This document shows positions 7,801-15,995 of a stretch of 64,000 bases of DNA, piece by piece. Each line of letters begins with the position of its first letter. Position 1 is the first letter of the stretch. The stretch is from Phytopseudomonas punonensis (GTDB taxonomy: Bacteria > Pseudomonadota > Gammaproteobacteria > Pseudomonadales > Pseudomonadaceae). The notes beneath the pieces are model-generated. The model was given only the letters and a program-made list of their open reading frames with translations. It was not told where the DNA came from and searched no databases. The translations under genes and the position numbers were made by a program. The DNA is taken from assembly GCF_900142655.1 (NCBI RefSeq), contig NZ_FRBQ01000009.1:98817-162816 (forward strand), read 5' to 3'.

Positions 7801-9032
7801 TGACCACATCCCCATTACCCGCTGACAGCTGGCTGGTCGAGCCTGCTCACCTGGCCTGGCTTAACGCCGAAGGCCTGCGCCTGCTGCCGTTTGCCCGGGC
7901 CTCCAGGGTCGAGGATGGCTTCGCCGCCCTCGATGGAAAAGGCCAGCTGACGGCAGATGCCATCGCCGAGCTGATCCATACCACCCGCATGACCCACTGT
8001 TTCGCCCTGGCCCATCTGCAGGGTATCGCCGGCTATGATGCGCTGGTCGATCACGGCATTGCCGCCTTGCAGGGCAAGTTGCGCGATGAAGTGGCCGGTG
8101 GCTGGTTCGTCGATGCCAGCCGCAGCGGCGATAAGACCGCCTACCTGCATGCCTTCGTGGCGCTGGCTGCCAGCTCCGCCCAGGCTGCCGGCAGGCCAGG
8201 TGCCGAGGCACTGCTGGCCGAGGCGATCAGGATTCTGGAAACGCATTTCTGGAGCGAGGAAGAGGGCGCGCTGCGCGAAAGCTTCAGCCGCGATTGGTCG
8301 CAGGAAGAGCCGTACCGCGGCGCCAACAGCAACATGCATGGCGTGGAAGCCTTTCTCGCCCTGGCTGATGTCACCGGCGACAGCCTCTGGTTGCAGCGCG
8401 CGCTGCGTATCGGCGAGCGGCTGATCCATCAGCATGCCGCCGCCCGCGGACATGCAGTGGTCGAGCATTTCGACCGCCATTGGCAGGCGCTGCCGGAGTA
8501 CAACGCCGACAATCGTGCCGATCCATTCCGGCCCTACGGCAGCACGCCAGGGCATAGTTTCGAGTGGGCACGGCTGCTGTTGCATCTGGAGGCAGCCCTG
8601 CAAAATGCCGGGCTCGCTGCTCCAGGCTGGCTGGTCGACGATGCTCGCGGCCTGTTTGCCAGCGCCTGCCGCGATGCCTGGCATGCCGATGGCGCGCCGG
8701 GGCTGGTTTACACCCTCGACTGGCAGGCGCAACCGGTAGTGCGCGCACGGTTGCACTGGGTGCAGGCCGAAGCCAGTGCAGCCGCCGCGGCGCTGTTGCG
8801 ACGCACCGGGGAGACCGAGTACGAGCAGTGGTACCGATGCTTCTGGGAGTTCACCGGCCGGCATTTCATCGATCTGCACCATGGCAGCTGGCACCACGAG
8901 CTCGACCCGAGCAATCGGCCCGCCGCCAGTATCTGGCCCGGCAAACCCGATCTGTATCACGCCTACCAGGCCGTTCTGCTACCCCGGCTGGCACTGGCGC
9001 CGAGCCTGGCCACGGCCTTTTCGCGCATGTAA
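7800..9032 (+). CDS. AGE-family sugar epimerase/isomerase (mannose isomerase-like)
   Basis: The 410-residue protein has the alpha/alpha-barrel repeats of the N-acylglucosamine 2-epimerase family, which also holds D-mannose isomerases and cellobiose epimerases. Family-typical stretches are TRMTHCFALAHL, GGWFVD, PYRGANSNMHGVEAFLAL, RPYGSTPGHSFEWARLLLHLE and the C-terminal SWHHELDPSNRP; conserved His residues in these motifs line the active site in the family. I chose ATG 7800 rather than 7770 because homology begins there. Its place between gtrS and gtsA suggests it feeds an alternative aldose, such as mannose interconverting with fructose, into the glucose route. The exact substrate is not shown by the sequence. 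Confidence 0.85.
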   Translation: MTTSPLPADSWLVEPAHLAWLNAEGLRLLPFARASRVEDGFAALDGKGQLTADAIAELIHTTRMTHCFALAHLQGIAGYDALVDHGIAALQGKLRDEVAGGWFVDASRSGDKTAYLHAFVALAASSAQAAGRPGAEALLAEAIRILETHFWSEEEGALRESFSRDWSQEEPYRGANSNMHGVEAFLALADVTGDSLWLQRALRIGERLIHQHAAARGHAVVEHFDRHWQALPEYNADNRADPFRPYGSTPGHSFEWARLLLHLEAALQNAGLAAPGWLVDDARGLFASACRDAWHADGAPGLVYTLDWQAQPVVRARLHWVQAEASAAAAALLRRTGETEYEQWYRCFWEFTGRHFIDLHHGSWHHELDPSNRPAASIWPGKPDLYHAYQAVLLPRLALAPSLATAFSRM

Positions 9033-9038
9033 CGAGGC

Positions 9039-9066
9039 GGTGACATTTATGCATCGCTTCGTTACC
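9039..9066. promoter_or_regulatory. repeated motif upstream of gtsA
   Basis: GGTGACA (9039-9045) is followed after 11 bases by CTTCGTTACC (9057-9066), the same blocks and spacing as before the epimerase gene. GTAACGA (9029-9035) and TCGTTAC (9059-9065) also make a wide dyad centred on ATGCAT. Placed about 80 bp before the gtsA start, it is a good operator candidate for GltR. Confidence 0.55.
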
Positions 9067-9124
9067 TGTGCGCCCGCCAACCCTGATTACACTCCCTGCA
9101 ACGCAAGCACCATGACTTGCCGCT

Positions 9125-9138
9125 AACAACAAGAAAGG
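9125..9138 (+). promoter_or_regulatory. candidate Crc/Hfq motif overlapping the gtsA ribosome site
   Basis: AACAACAAGAAAGG fits the AAnAAnAA consensus and includes the AAAGG ribosome site 7 bases before the gtsA ATG. Glucose uptake genes are established Crc targets in Pseudomonas. Confidence 0.55.
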
Positions 9139-9145
9139 TACTTCG

Positions 9146-10414
9146 ATGAACGCGATCACCCGTCTCGCTACTGCCGTTTCTCTCGCCTCGCTGTTTCCCC
9201 TCACCGCACTGGCGGCCGACTCCAAAGGTACGGTCGAAGTCGTGCATTGGTGGACGTCCGGTGGCGAAGCGGCAGCCGTGAAGGTTCTCCGTGAGCTGGT
9301 CGAAAAAGACGGCTACACCTGGAAAGACAGTGCTGTGGCCGGTGGTGCGGGTTCGGCTGCCATGACCGTACTCAAGACCCGCGTGGTCTCCGGCAACCCG
9401 CCAGGCGCTGCACAGATCAAAGGCCCGGACCTGCAGGAGTGGGGCGCGCTGGATCTGCTCGCACCGCTGGATGACGTGGCCAAGGCCAACAACTGGGACG
9501 GCCTGCTCTCGAAAACCGTTTCCAACACCATGAAGTACGACGGCCACTACGTCGCCGTGCCTGTGAACATCCACCGCGTCAACTGGCTGTGGATCAACCC
9601 GGCGGTGTTCAAGAAGGCCGGCATCGACAAGGCGCCGACCACCCTGAAAGAGCTGTACGCTGCCGGCGACAAGCTCAAGGCCGCCGGCTTCACGCCGCTG
9701 GCCCATGGCGGCCAGCCGTGGCAGGACAGTACCGTGTTCGAAGGCCTGGTGCTCGGCATCATGGGCGCCGAGGGTTACCACAAGGCGTTCGTCGAGAACG
9801 ACGAGGCGACCCTGACCAGCCCGCAGATGACCGAAGTGTTCACCGCGCTGAAAAAACTCTCCACCTACATGGACGACAACCGCGCCGGCCGTGACTGGAA
9901 CCTGGCCACTGCCGAGGTCATCGACGGCAAGGCCGGCATGCAGATCATGGGCGACTGGGCGAAAAGCGAGTGGACCGCCGCCGGCAAGGTGGCAGGCAAG
10001 GACTACCAGTGCGTACCGATGCCGGGCACCGCTGGCAGCTACACCTACAACATCGATTCGCTGGCCATGTTCAGGCTGAAGAAAGAAGGCGACATCGCTG
10101 CTCAGCACGCGCTGGCACGTATCGCCCTGGAGCCCGAGTTCCAATATGTGTTCAACGAGAACAAGGGCTCGATCCCGGTGCGTTCGGACCTCGACATGAG
10201 CAAGTTCGACAGCTGCGCCCAGGCGTCCATGAAGGACTTCAAGGAGGCCGACAAGGCCGACAAGCTGGAGCCGAGCATGGCCCACAGTATGGCCACCAAC
10301 CTGGCGGTGCAGGGGGCGATCTTCGACGTGGTCACCAACTTCATGAGCGACAAGAACGCCGACCCGAGCAAGGCCGGCGCGCAGATCGCCGCGGCGATCA
10401 AGTCCGCGCAGTAG
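9146..10414 (+). CDS. gtsA: glucose ABC importer, periplasmic substrate-binding protein
   Basis: The 422-residue family 1 solute-binding protein captures glucose in the periplasm. A Sec signal peptide is clear: a short basic start, a hydrophobic core and LTALA before Ala-Asp, with likely cleavage after residue 23. The mature chain begins near KGTVEVVHWWTSGGE, typical of sugar-binding proteins. It is the first gene of the gtsABCD importer and is followed by a strong stem-loop before gtsB, consistent with higher expression of the binding protein than of the permeases. The upstream region carries a repeated operator-like motif and an A-rich Crc-type motif. Confidence 0.95.
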   Translation: MNAITRLATAVSLASLFPLTALAADSKGTVEVVHWWTSGGEAAAVKVLRELVEKDGYTWKDSAVAGGAGSAAMTVLKTRVVSGNPPGAAQIKGPDLQEWGALDLLAPLDDVAKANNWDGLLSKTVSNTMKYDGHYVAVPVNIHRVNWLWINPAVFKKAGIDKAPTTLKELYAAGDKLKAAGFTPLAHGGQPWQDSTVFEGLVLGIMGAEGYHKAFVENDEATLTSPQMTEVFTALKKLSTYMDDNRAGRDWNLATAEVIDGKAGMQIMGDWAKSEWTAAGKVAGKDYQCVPMPGTAGSYTYNIDSLAMFRLKKEGDIAAQHALARIALEPEFQYVFNENKGSIPVRSDLDMSKFDSCAQASMKDFKEADKADKLEPSMAHSMATNLAVQGAIFDVVTNFMSDKNADPSKAGAQIAAAIKSAQ

Positions 10415-10420
10415 CGTGAA

Positions 10421-10444
10421 GCGGGCCGCTGCCCAGCGGCCCGC
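10421..10444 (+). terminator. stem-loop between gtsA and gtsB
   Basis: GCGGGCCGCT and AGCGGCCCGC form a perfect 10-bp stem with a GCCC loop, starting 6 bases after the gtsA stop and lacking a U-tract. Such hairpins after binding-protein genes usually protect the upstream message and lower expression of the permease genes, rather than end transcription completely. Confidence 0.7.
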
Positions 10445-10530
10445 CTGATTTCACCATCCGTTGGTGCGCCAGGCACTGCGCCTGTCGCCGGCGGAGTTCG
10501 TCCCGACTTTCTCTACACACGGTAGGCCCG

Positions 10531-11439
10531 ATGAGTGTCACGACGGTAATCGGCAAGGCTTCACCCTTCGATGCGCTGCAGCGCTGGCTGCCCAAGCTGG
10601 TACTGGCGCCCACCATGCTGGTGGTGTTGGTGGGGTTCTATGGCTACATCCTGTGGACGGCGGTGCTGTCGTTCACCAATTCGAGCTTCATGCCCAGCTA
10701 CAAGTGGGTGGGCCTGCAGCAGTACATGCGCCTGCTGGACAACGACCGCTGGTGGGTGGCCAGCAAGAACCTGATGGTGTTCGGTGGCATGTTCATCGGC
10801 ATCAGCCTGGTCATTGGCGTGTTGCTGGCCGTGCTACTCGATCAGCGCATCCGCCGCGAGGGCTTCATCCGCACCATCTACCTGTACCCCATGGCGCTGT
10901 CGATGATCGTCACCGGTACCGCCTGGAAATGGCTGCTCAATCCGGGCCTGGGCCTGGACAAGCTGTTGCGCGACTGGGGCTGGGAAGGCTTTCGCCTGGA
11001 CTGGCTGGTGGACCCGGATCGGGTCATCTACTGCCTGGTGATCGCCGCCGTGTGGCAGGCCTCGGGCTTCGTCATGGCACTGTTCCTGGCCGGGCTGCGC
11101 AGCGTCGACCAGTCGATCATTCGCGCCGCCCAGGTGGATGGGGCCAGTCTGCCGACCATCTACCTGCGCATCGTGCTGCCGAGCCTGCGGCCGGTGTTCT
11201 TCAGTGCGGTGATGATCCTCGCCCATATCGCTATCAAGAGCTTCGACCTGGTGGCGGCGATGACCGCCGGCGGCCCTGGCTATGCCTCCGACCTGCCGGC
11301 GATGTTCATGTACAACTTCACCTTCAGCCGCGGCCAGATGGGCATCGGCTCGGCCAGTGCGATGCTGATGCTCGCCGCCATCCTGGCGATTCTGGTGCCG
11401 TACCTCTACTCGGAATTGCGAGGCAAGCGCCATGACTAG
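10531..11439 (+). CDS. gtsB: glucose ABC importer, permease subunit 1
   Basis: The 302-residue inner-membrane subunit is of the MalF-like family. About six hydrophobic segments are visible, with the first at about residues 23-45. The cytoplasmic EAA loop is present as IIRAAQVDGASLPTIYLRIV, the contact for the GtsD ATPase. Its ATG at 10531 comes 116 bases after the gtsA stop. It overlaps gtsC by eight bases. It forms the translocation channel with GtsC. Confidence 0.94.
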   Translation: MSVTTVIGKASPFDALQRWLPKLVLAPTMLVVLVGFYGYILWTAVLSFTNSSFMPSYKWVGLQQYMRLLDNDRWWVASKNLMVFGGMFIGISLVIGVLLAVLLDQRIRREGFIRTIYLYPMALSMIVTGTAWKWLLNPGLGLDKLLRDWGWEGFRLDWLVDPDRVIYCLVIAAVWQASGFVMALFLAGLRSVDQSIIRAAQVDGASLPTIYLRIVLPSLRPVFFSAVMILAHIAIKSFDLVAAMTAGGPGYASDLPAMFMYNFTFSRGQMGIGSASAMLMLAAILAILVPYLYSELRGKRHD

Positions 11440-12262
11440 AGCCTTCAGCCCAAGCCGCCTGGCGATTCATGCCACCCTGTTGTTCGCCGCGGCGCTGTAC
11501 CTGGTGCCGTTGGTGGTGATGCTTCTGACCAGCTTCAAGACCCCCGAGGACGTGCGCGCCGGCAACCTGCTGTCGCTGCCCGATGTGTTCACCCTGATCG
11601 GCTGGGTCAAGGCCTGGGACGTGGTCGGCGGGCACTTCTGGAACTCGGCGAAAATGGCCATTCCGGCGGTGCTGATCTCCACGGCGATCGGTGCGCTGAA
11701 CGGCTACGTGCTGTCGATGTGGCGCTTCCGTGGTTCGCAGCTGTTCTTCGGATTGCTGCTGTTCGGCTGCTTCCTGCCGTTCCAGACCATCCTGCTGCCG
11801 GCCTCGTTCACCCTCGGCAAGTTCGGCCTGGCCAACACCACCACCGGCCTGGTGCTGGTGCACGTTGTGTACGGCATTGCCTTTACCACGCTGTTCTTCC
11901 GCAACTTCTACGTCAGCGTGCCGGATGCCCTGGTGAAGGCGGCGCGCCTGGATGGCGCCGGGTTCTTCACCATCTTCGGGCGCATCCTGTTGCCGATGTC
12001 GCTGCCGATCATCATGGTTTGCCTGATCTGGCAGTTCACCCAGATCTGGAACGATTTCCTGTTCGGCGTGGTGTTCGCCAGTGGCGACGCCCAGCCGATC
12101 ACCGTGGCCCTCAACAACCTGGTGAACACCAGCACCGGGGCCAAGGAATACAACGTGGACATGGCCGCGGCGATGATCGCCGGGCTGCCGACCCTGCTGG
12201 TGTACATCGTGGCGGGTAAATATTTTCTGCGCGGCCTCACCGCCGGCGCGGTTAAGGGCTGA
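11432..12262 (+). CDS. gtsC: glucose ABC importer, permease subunit 2
   Basis: The 276-residue MalG-like permease has a first transmembrane helix at about residues 10-30 (LAIHATLLFAAALYLVPLVV) and an EAA loop in LVKAARLDGAGFFTIFGRI. The eight-base overlap with gtsB implies coupled translation and equal stoichiometry. A short spacer of 29 bases separates it from gtsD. Confidence 0.94.
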   Translation: MTRAFSPSRLAIHATLLFAAALYLVPLVVMLLTSFKTPEDVRAGNLLSLPDVFTLIGWVKAWDVVGGHFWNSAKMAIPAVLISTAIGALNGYVLSMWRFRGSQLFFGLLLFGCFLPFQTILLPASFTLGKFGLANTTTGLVLVHVVYGIAFTTLFFRNFYVSVPDALVKAARLDGAGFFTIFGRILLPMSLPIIMVCLIWQFTQIWNDFLFGVVFASGDAQPITVALNNLVNTSTGAKEYNVDMAAAMIAGLPTLLVYIVAGKYFLRGLTAGAVKG

Positions 12263-12291
12263 AAGCCCTGCTTTCAGAGGTGGAGAAGTAA

Positions 12292-13440
12292 ATGGCAACG
12301 CTCGAATTGCGCAACGTCAACAAGTCCTACGGCAGCGGCCTGACGGACACGCTGAAAAGCATCGATCTGAAGATCGACGATGGCGAATTCCTGATTCTGG
12401 TCGGCCCCTCGGGCTGCGGTAAATCCACCCTGATGAACTGCATCGCCGGGCTGGAAAACATCAGCAACGGCGCCATCCTCGTCGACGACGCCGACATCAG
12501 CGGCATGAGCCCCAAGGATCGCGACATCGCCATGGTGTTCCAGTCCTACGCGCTGTACCCGACCATGAGCGTGCGCGACAACATCGCCTTCGGTTTGAAG
12601 ATGCGCAAGATGTCGCCGGCGGCCATCGACGAGGAAGTGGCGCGCGTCGCCAAACTGTTGCAGATCGAACACCTGCTGGCGCGCAAGCCCGGCCAACTCT
12701 CCGGCGGCCAGCAGCAGCGCGTGGCCATGGGCCGGGCCCTGGCGCGGCGACCGAAGATCTACCTGTTCGACGAGCCGCTGTCCAACCTCGATGCCAAGCT
12801 GCGCGTGGAGATGCGTACCGAAATCAAGCTGATGCATCAGCGCCTGAAAACCACCACGGTGTACGTCACCCACGACCAGATCGAGGCCATGACTCTGGGC
12901 GACAAGGTCGCAGTGATGAAGGAGGGCGTGATCCAGCAGTTCGGCACGCCACAGCAGATCTATAACGACCCGGCCAACCTGTTTGTGGCCAGTTTTATCG
13001 GTTCGCCGCCGATGAACTTCGTGCCGGTGCAGCTGCAGCGTCGGGCCGGCCAGGTGTGGGCCATCCTTGCGTCATCCGAGGGGCGCTGCGAGTTACCGCT
13101 GGGTGAATTGCCTGAGGGTGCCGAACAGCGCGAGCTGCTGCTGGGCATCCGCCCGGAGCAGGTGCAACTGGCAGCTACCTCTGCCCAGGCCAATACGTTG
13201 AGCGCACGGGTTGAGGTTACCGAGCCCACCGGGCCGGACACCCTGGTTTTCGTCACCGTCAATGACAGCAAACTGTGCTGCCGCCTGGCGCCCGATCAGG
13301 CGCCGCCGGTAGGCCAGCGCCTGGAGCTGCAGATCGATGCCTCGCGGGCACTGCTGTTCGATGCCAAGAGCGGTGAGCGTGTACGGCCGCGGGCCAGCAT
13401 CGCGCAAGCAAACAATGTCACCTCGCTAACGAATCGTTGA
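12292..13440 (+). CDS. gtsD: glucose ABC importer, ATPase subunit
   Basis: The 382-residue MsmX/MalK-type ATPase energises GtsBC. It shows Walker A (GPSGCGKST), the Q-loop (MVFQSYALYP), the signature LSGGQQQRVAMGRAL, Walker B (YLFDEPLSNLDA) and the H-loop (THDQIEAM). A C-terminal regulatory domain of about 140 residues follows, as in MalK. Start ATG at 12292 has GGTGGAG upstream. Part of a candidate oprB control site overlaps its last codons. Confidence 0.96.
   Translation: MATLELRNVNKSYGSGLTDTLKSIDLKIDDGEFLILVGPSGCGKSTLMNCIAGLENISNGAILVDDADISGMSPKDRDIAMVFQSYALYPTMSVRDNIAFGLKMRKMSPAAIDEEVARVAKLLQIEHLLARKPGQLSGGQQQRVAMGRALARRPKIYLFDEPLSNLDAKLRVEMRTEIKLMHQRLKTTTVYVTHDQIEAMTLGDKVAVMKEGVIQQFGTPQQIYNDPANLFVASFIGSPPMNFVPVQLQRRAGQVWAILASSEGRCELPLGELPEGAEQRELLLGIRPEQVQLAATSAQANTLSARVEVTEPTGPDTLVFVTVNDSKLCCRLAPDQAPPVGQRLELQIDASRALLFDAKSGERVRPRASIAQANNVTSLTNR
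13416..13433. promoter_or_regulatory. half-sites resembling the gtsA/epimerase motif, upstream of oprB
   Basis: TGTCACC (13416-13422) and GCTAACGAA (13425-13433) lie in the end of gtsD. They are the same half-sites seen before the epimerase gene and gtsA (GGTGACA, TTCGTTACC), but in a different order and spacing. They could contribute to an oprB promoter under the same regulator. Confidence 0.35.
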
Positions 13441-13486
13441 GAAGGAGCCGGCGTCGCGGTCCTGATGCCGGCATTGCAAAAGCGGT

Positions 13487-13501
13487 AACAACAATAAAAA
13501 A
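13487..13501 (+). promoter_or_regulatory. candidate Crc/Hfq motif upstream of oprB
   Basis: AACAACAATAAAAAA is an extended AAnAAnAA stretch just before the GCAGGAGAGG ribosome site of oprB. It is the longest of the six such motifs listed in this window. Confidence 0.55.
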
Positions 13502-13515
13502 CTGCAGGAGAGGAT

Positions 13516-14748
13516 ATGAAACGATCAGCAGGTATCGGCCTGGCCATGGCGCTGGGCTCCCTGACACTGCCGGTTACAGGCATGGCGACGGAATTTTCCG
13601 GCTACGTGCGCAGTGGTGCCGGCACGGCCGATGGCAACGGCAGGCAGTCATGCTTCCAGCTGCCGGGTGCGCGTTCCAAGTACCGCTTGGGTAACGAGTG
13701 CGAGCACTACGCCGAGCTGGATCTGCGCCAGGATCTGTTCACCCTCGATGATGGCTCGGTACTGAGCATCGAGGGCATGGCGCAGCTGTTCAACGAGTAC
13801 GGCCACACGCCGAAATTCACCGGCGACCACGGCACTGCACGGATGAACCAGATGTACGCCGAGTGGAGCAACATGCCGGCACTCAACGGCGGTTCGCTGT
13901 GGGCCGGGCGACGCTTCTACAAACGTAACGACATCCATATCTCCGACTTCTACTACTGGAACCAGAGCGCCACCGGTTTCGGTATCGACGAGATGAAGAT
14001 CGGCGATTACAAGTACAGCTACGTGTTCTCGCGTAAGGACAGCTACGACCAGAAGGAATACATCAACCGCCATGACTTCAACGTCGGCGGCTTCGTGACC
14101 AACCCGGGCGGCGAGATCGAGGTGGGTGTCAGCTACATCGACAAGCCATCGTCGGTTGAGGATTCGAACAGCGGCTGGGCGGTGACCGGCCAACACGTGC
14201 AGAAGAACTTCCTCGGCCTGGGCGGCGACAACAAGCTGGCCCTGCAATACGGCGAAGGCCCGGGCACCGGCCTGGGCTACACCGGCGATCCGACCCTGGA
14301 TCGCGGCGCCAAGAGCTGGCGCGTGGTGGAGTTTTTCGACTTCCAGATGACCCCGCGACTGGGTGGCCAGGTGCAGGCCGTGTACCAGAAGGACAAGCGT
14401 GAAGACGGCGGCGACCAGGACTGGTGGTCGGTGGGCGGGCGTACCAGTTATGCCTTTACCCAGCAGTTCAAGCTGGTTGGCGAAATTGGCCATGACCAGG
14501 TGGACGCATCCGGCGGCACCCGCAAGCTGAGCAAGTTCACCGTCGCGCCAACCTGGTCGCCGAATGGCCCTGGCTTCTTCGAGCGCCCGGAAATTCGCCT
14601 GTATTACACCTACGCCACCTGGAACAAGGCCGCGCAGGAAGCGGCGAACCTGCTGGCTGAAGGCTCGGCCCTGTCCGATACCGGCGCTTTCGGTAGCGCG
14701 CGCAACGGCTCGAACTTCGGTGTGCAGGTCGAGTACTGGTGGAAGTAG
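13516..14748 (+). CDS. oprB: carbohydrate-selective outer-membrane porin OprB
   Basis: The 410-residue precursor has a signal peptide with cleavage near residues 23-25 (VTGMA before TEF). The mature protein is a 16-to-18-strand beta-barrel type with many alternating aromatic strands and a C-terminus VEYWWK, typical of LamB/OprB-type porins whose last strand ends in an aromatic residue. It admits glucose and other sugars across the outer membrane and passes them to GtsA. It lies 75 bases after gtsD and has its own strong ribosome site, A-rich motif and probably its own promoter. Confidence 0.94.
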   Translation: MKRSAGIGLAMALGSLTLPVTGMATEFSGYVRSGAGTADGNGRQSCFQLPGARSKYRLGNECEHYAELDLRQDLFTLDDGSVLSIEGMAQLFNEYGHTPKFTGDHGTARMNQMYAEWSNMPALNGGSLWAGRRFYKRNDIHISDFYYWNQSATGFGIDEMKIGDYKYSYVFSRKDSYDQKEYINRHDFNVGGFVTNPGGEIEVGVSYIDKPSSVEDSNSGWAVTGQHVQKNFLGLGGDNKLALQYGEGPGTGLGYTGDPTLDRGAKSWRVVEFFDFQMTPRLGGQVQAVYQKDKREDGGDQDWWSVGGRTSYAFTQQFKLVGEIGHDQVDASGGTRKLSKFTVAPTWSPNGPGFFERPEIRLYYTYATWNKAAQEAANLLAEGSALSDTGAFGSARNGSNFGVQVEYWWK

Positions 14749-14773
14749 GGCGCTAAGGCCTTTGCGTCTGCGT

Positions 14774-14808
14774 GATCCCGGTGGTGGGTTACGCAGCGTG
14801 CCGGGATC
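14774..14808 (+). terminator. stem-loop downstream of oprB
   Basis: GATCCCGG (14774-14781) pairs with CCGGGATC (14801-14808), 26 bases after the oprB stop. The loop is 19 bases and no U-run follows, so it is a weak terminator or an mRNA-stabilising end. Confidence 0.4.
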
Positions 14809-14845
14809 GTGTTGAGTCATTGTAAGCGTTCTGGCGCCGCTCCAT

Positions 14846-14876
14846 CCACCCTACGGTCCCCCATCCCGTAGGGTGG
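14846..14876. repeat. extragenic palindrome, CCACCCTACGG family
   Basis: CCACCCTACGG (14846-14856) and CCGTAGGGTGG (14866-14876) form a perfect 11-bp inverted repeat with a nine-base loop. The same core (CGTAGGGTGG) appears at 28614-28691. It lies between the convergent oprB and hexR genes. Confidence 0.75.
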
Positions 14877-14960
14877 GTGGAGGCGCTGAACGTTATCGTT
14901 GGCCTTGGCTCGGTCTTTGTGCGCCGCAACCCACCATCGATATCGGCGTCGAGGCAGGCC

Positions 14961-15830
14961 TCAACCCGGCTCTTCGTTGGCCGGATAACGGCTGGCGTTG
15001 AGGCTTTCCTTGATCTTGCGCAGGTGCGGCTGGAAATCCGCGCCACGGCGCAGGGTCATGCCGGTTGCCAGCACATCGAGCACGGTGAGCTGGATGATCC
15101 GTGAAGTCATCGGCATATAGATGTCGGTGTCTTCGGGCAGCGGGATGTGCACGCTCAGGCTGCACGCCTGGGCCAATGGCGAGCCGGCGGCGGTCAGGCC
15201 GAGCACCGAAGCGCCATTTTCCCGAGCCAGGCGCGCCACCTCGACCAGCTCGCGGGTACGGCCGGTATAGGAAATGATCACGAACAGATCACCCGTATGC
15301 GCCACCGAGGAGAGCATGCGTTGCATCAGCACGTCCGCGTGGGCGGATACCGCGAGGTTGAAGCGGAAGAACTTGTGTTGCGCATCCAGGGCCACGGGAG
15401 CCGAGGCGCCGAGGCCGAAGAAGTGGATCTGCCGGGCCTGGATTAGCAGGTCGACGGCGCGACTGATCAGGTTCGGATCGAGGCTCTGGCAGGCGCTGTC
15501 CAGCGAGGCGATGGCGCTGCCGAAGATCTTGCGGGTATAGGCCTCGGGACCGTCGTCAGCTTCCACCGCGCGGCTTACATAGGCTGCGCCGCTGGCCAGG
15601 CTCTGCGCCAGTTGCATTTTCAGTTCCGGGTAGCCGTTGACGCCGAACGAGCGGCAGAAACGGTTGACCGTCGGCTCACTGACCTGGGCGGCCTGGGCGA
15701 GGGCGGCGATGCTCAGGCGAGTGGCCTGCTGCGGGTTGAGCAGGATCACTTCGGCGACCTTGCGTTCGGCCTTGTTCAGGCTGTCGAGGCGGCCCTGGAT
15801 CTGTTCGAGGAGGTTGCGCACGCGATCCAT
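14961..15830 (-). CDS. hexR: RpiR-family repressor HexR
   Basis: The 289-residue regulator has an N-terminal helix-turn-helix domain (about residues 1-78, with SEPTVNRFCRSFGVNGYPELK as recognition region) and a C-terminal SIS sugar-phosphate isomerase-like domain (about 120-260) that binds 2-keto-3-deoxy-6-phosphogluconate in the known orthologues. It is divergent from zwf, and the 165-bp gap holds a HexR-like operator, suggesting control of zwf-pgl-eda and of itself. The start at 15830 is followed by the expected MDRVRNLLEQIQ sequence. Confidence 0.95.
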   Translation of the reverse strand: MDRVRNLLEQIQGRLDSLNKAERKVAEVILLNPQQATRLSIAALAQAAQVSEPTVNRFCRSFGVNGYPELKMQLAQSLASGAAYVSRAVEADDGPEAYTRKIFGSAIASLDSACQSLDPNLISRAVDLLIQARQIHFFGLGASAPVALDAQHKFFRFNLAVSAHADVLMQRMLSSVAHTGDLFVIISYTGRTRELVEVARLARENGASVLGLTAAGSPLAQACSLSVHIPLPEDTDIYMPMTSRIIQLTVLDVLATGMTLRRGADFQPHLRKIKESLNASRYPANEEPG

Positions 15831-15913
15831 TGTTGTCCTTGTTCGATGAAATGCCGGGTTATCCTAAGCCGGGGCTGGCTTACTGGCTACTCGCCCGACG
15901 TACTCTATGGATA

Positions 15914-15932
15914 TGTTGTGTTTATTACTACA
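15914..15932. promoter_or_regulatory. HexR operator in the hexR/zwf divergent promoter
   Basis: TGTTGT GTTTATT ACTACA is an imperfect inverted repeat with the same TGTTGT-N7-AC architecture as the gap/edd site. It lies 64 bp before the zwf start. Confidence 0.75.
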
Positions 15933-15995
15933 TTCATGGTTGCGAAATGGCCAATTACCCGCTATCAATAGGGCAACTTTAGAAGAACAAAGATC

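Noticed and set aside
13648..14820. 390-codon minus-strand frame opposite oprB
   Set aside because: Antisense shadow with repetitive Gly/Ala/Arg/His content; oprB has signal, length and context.
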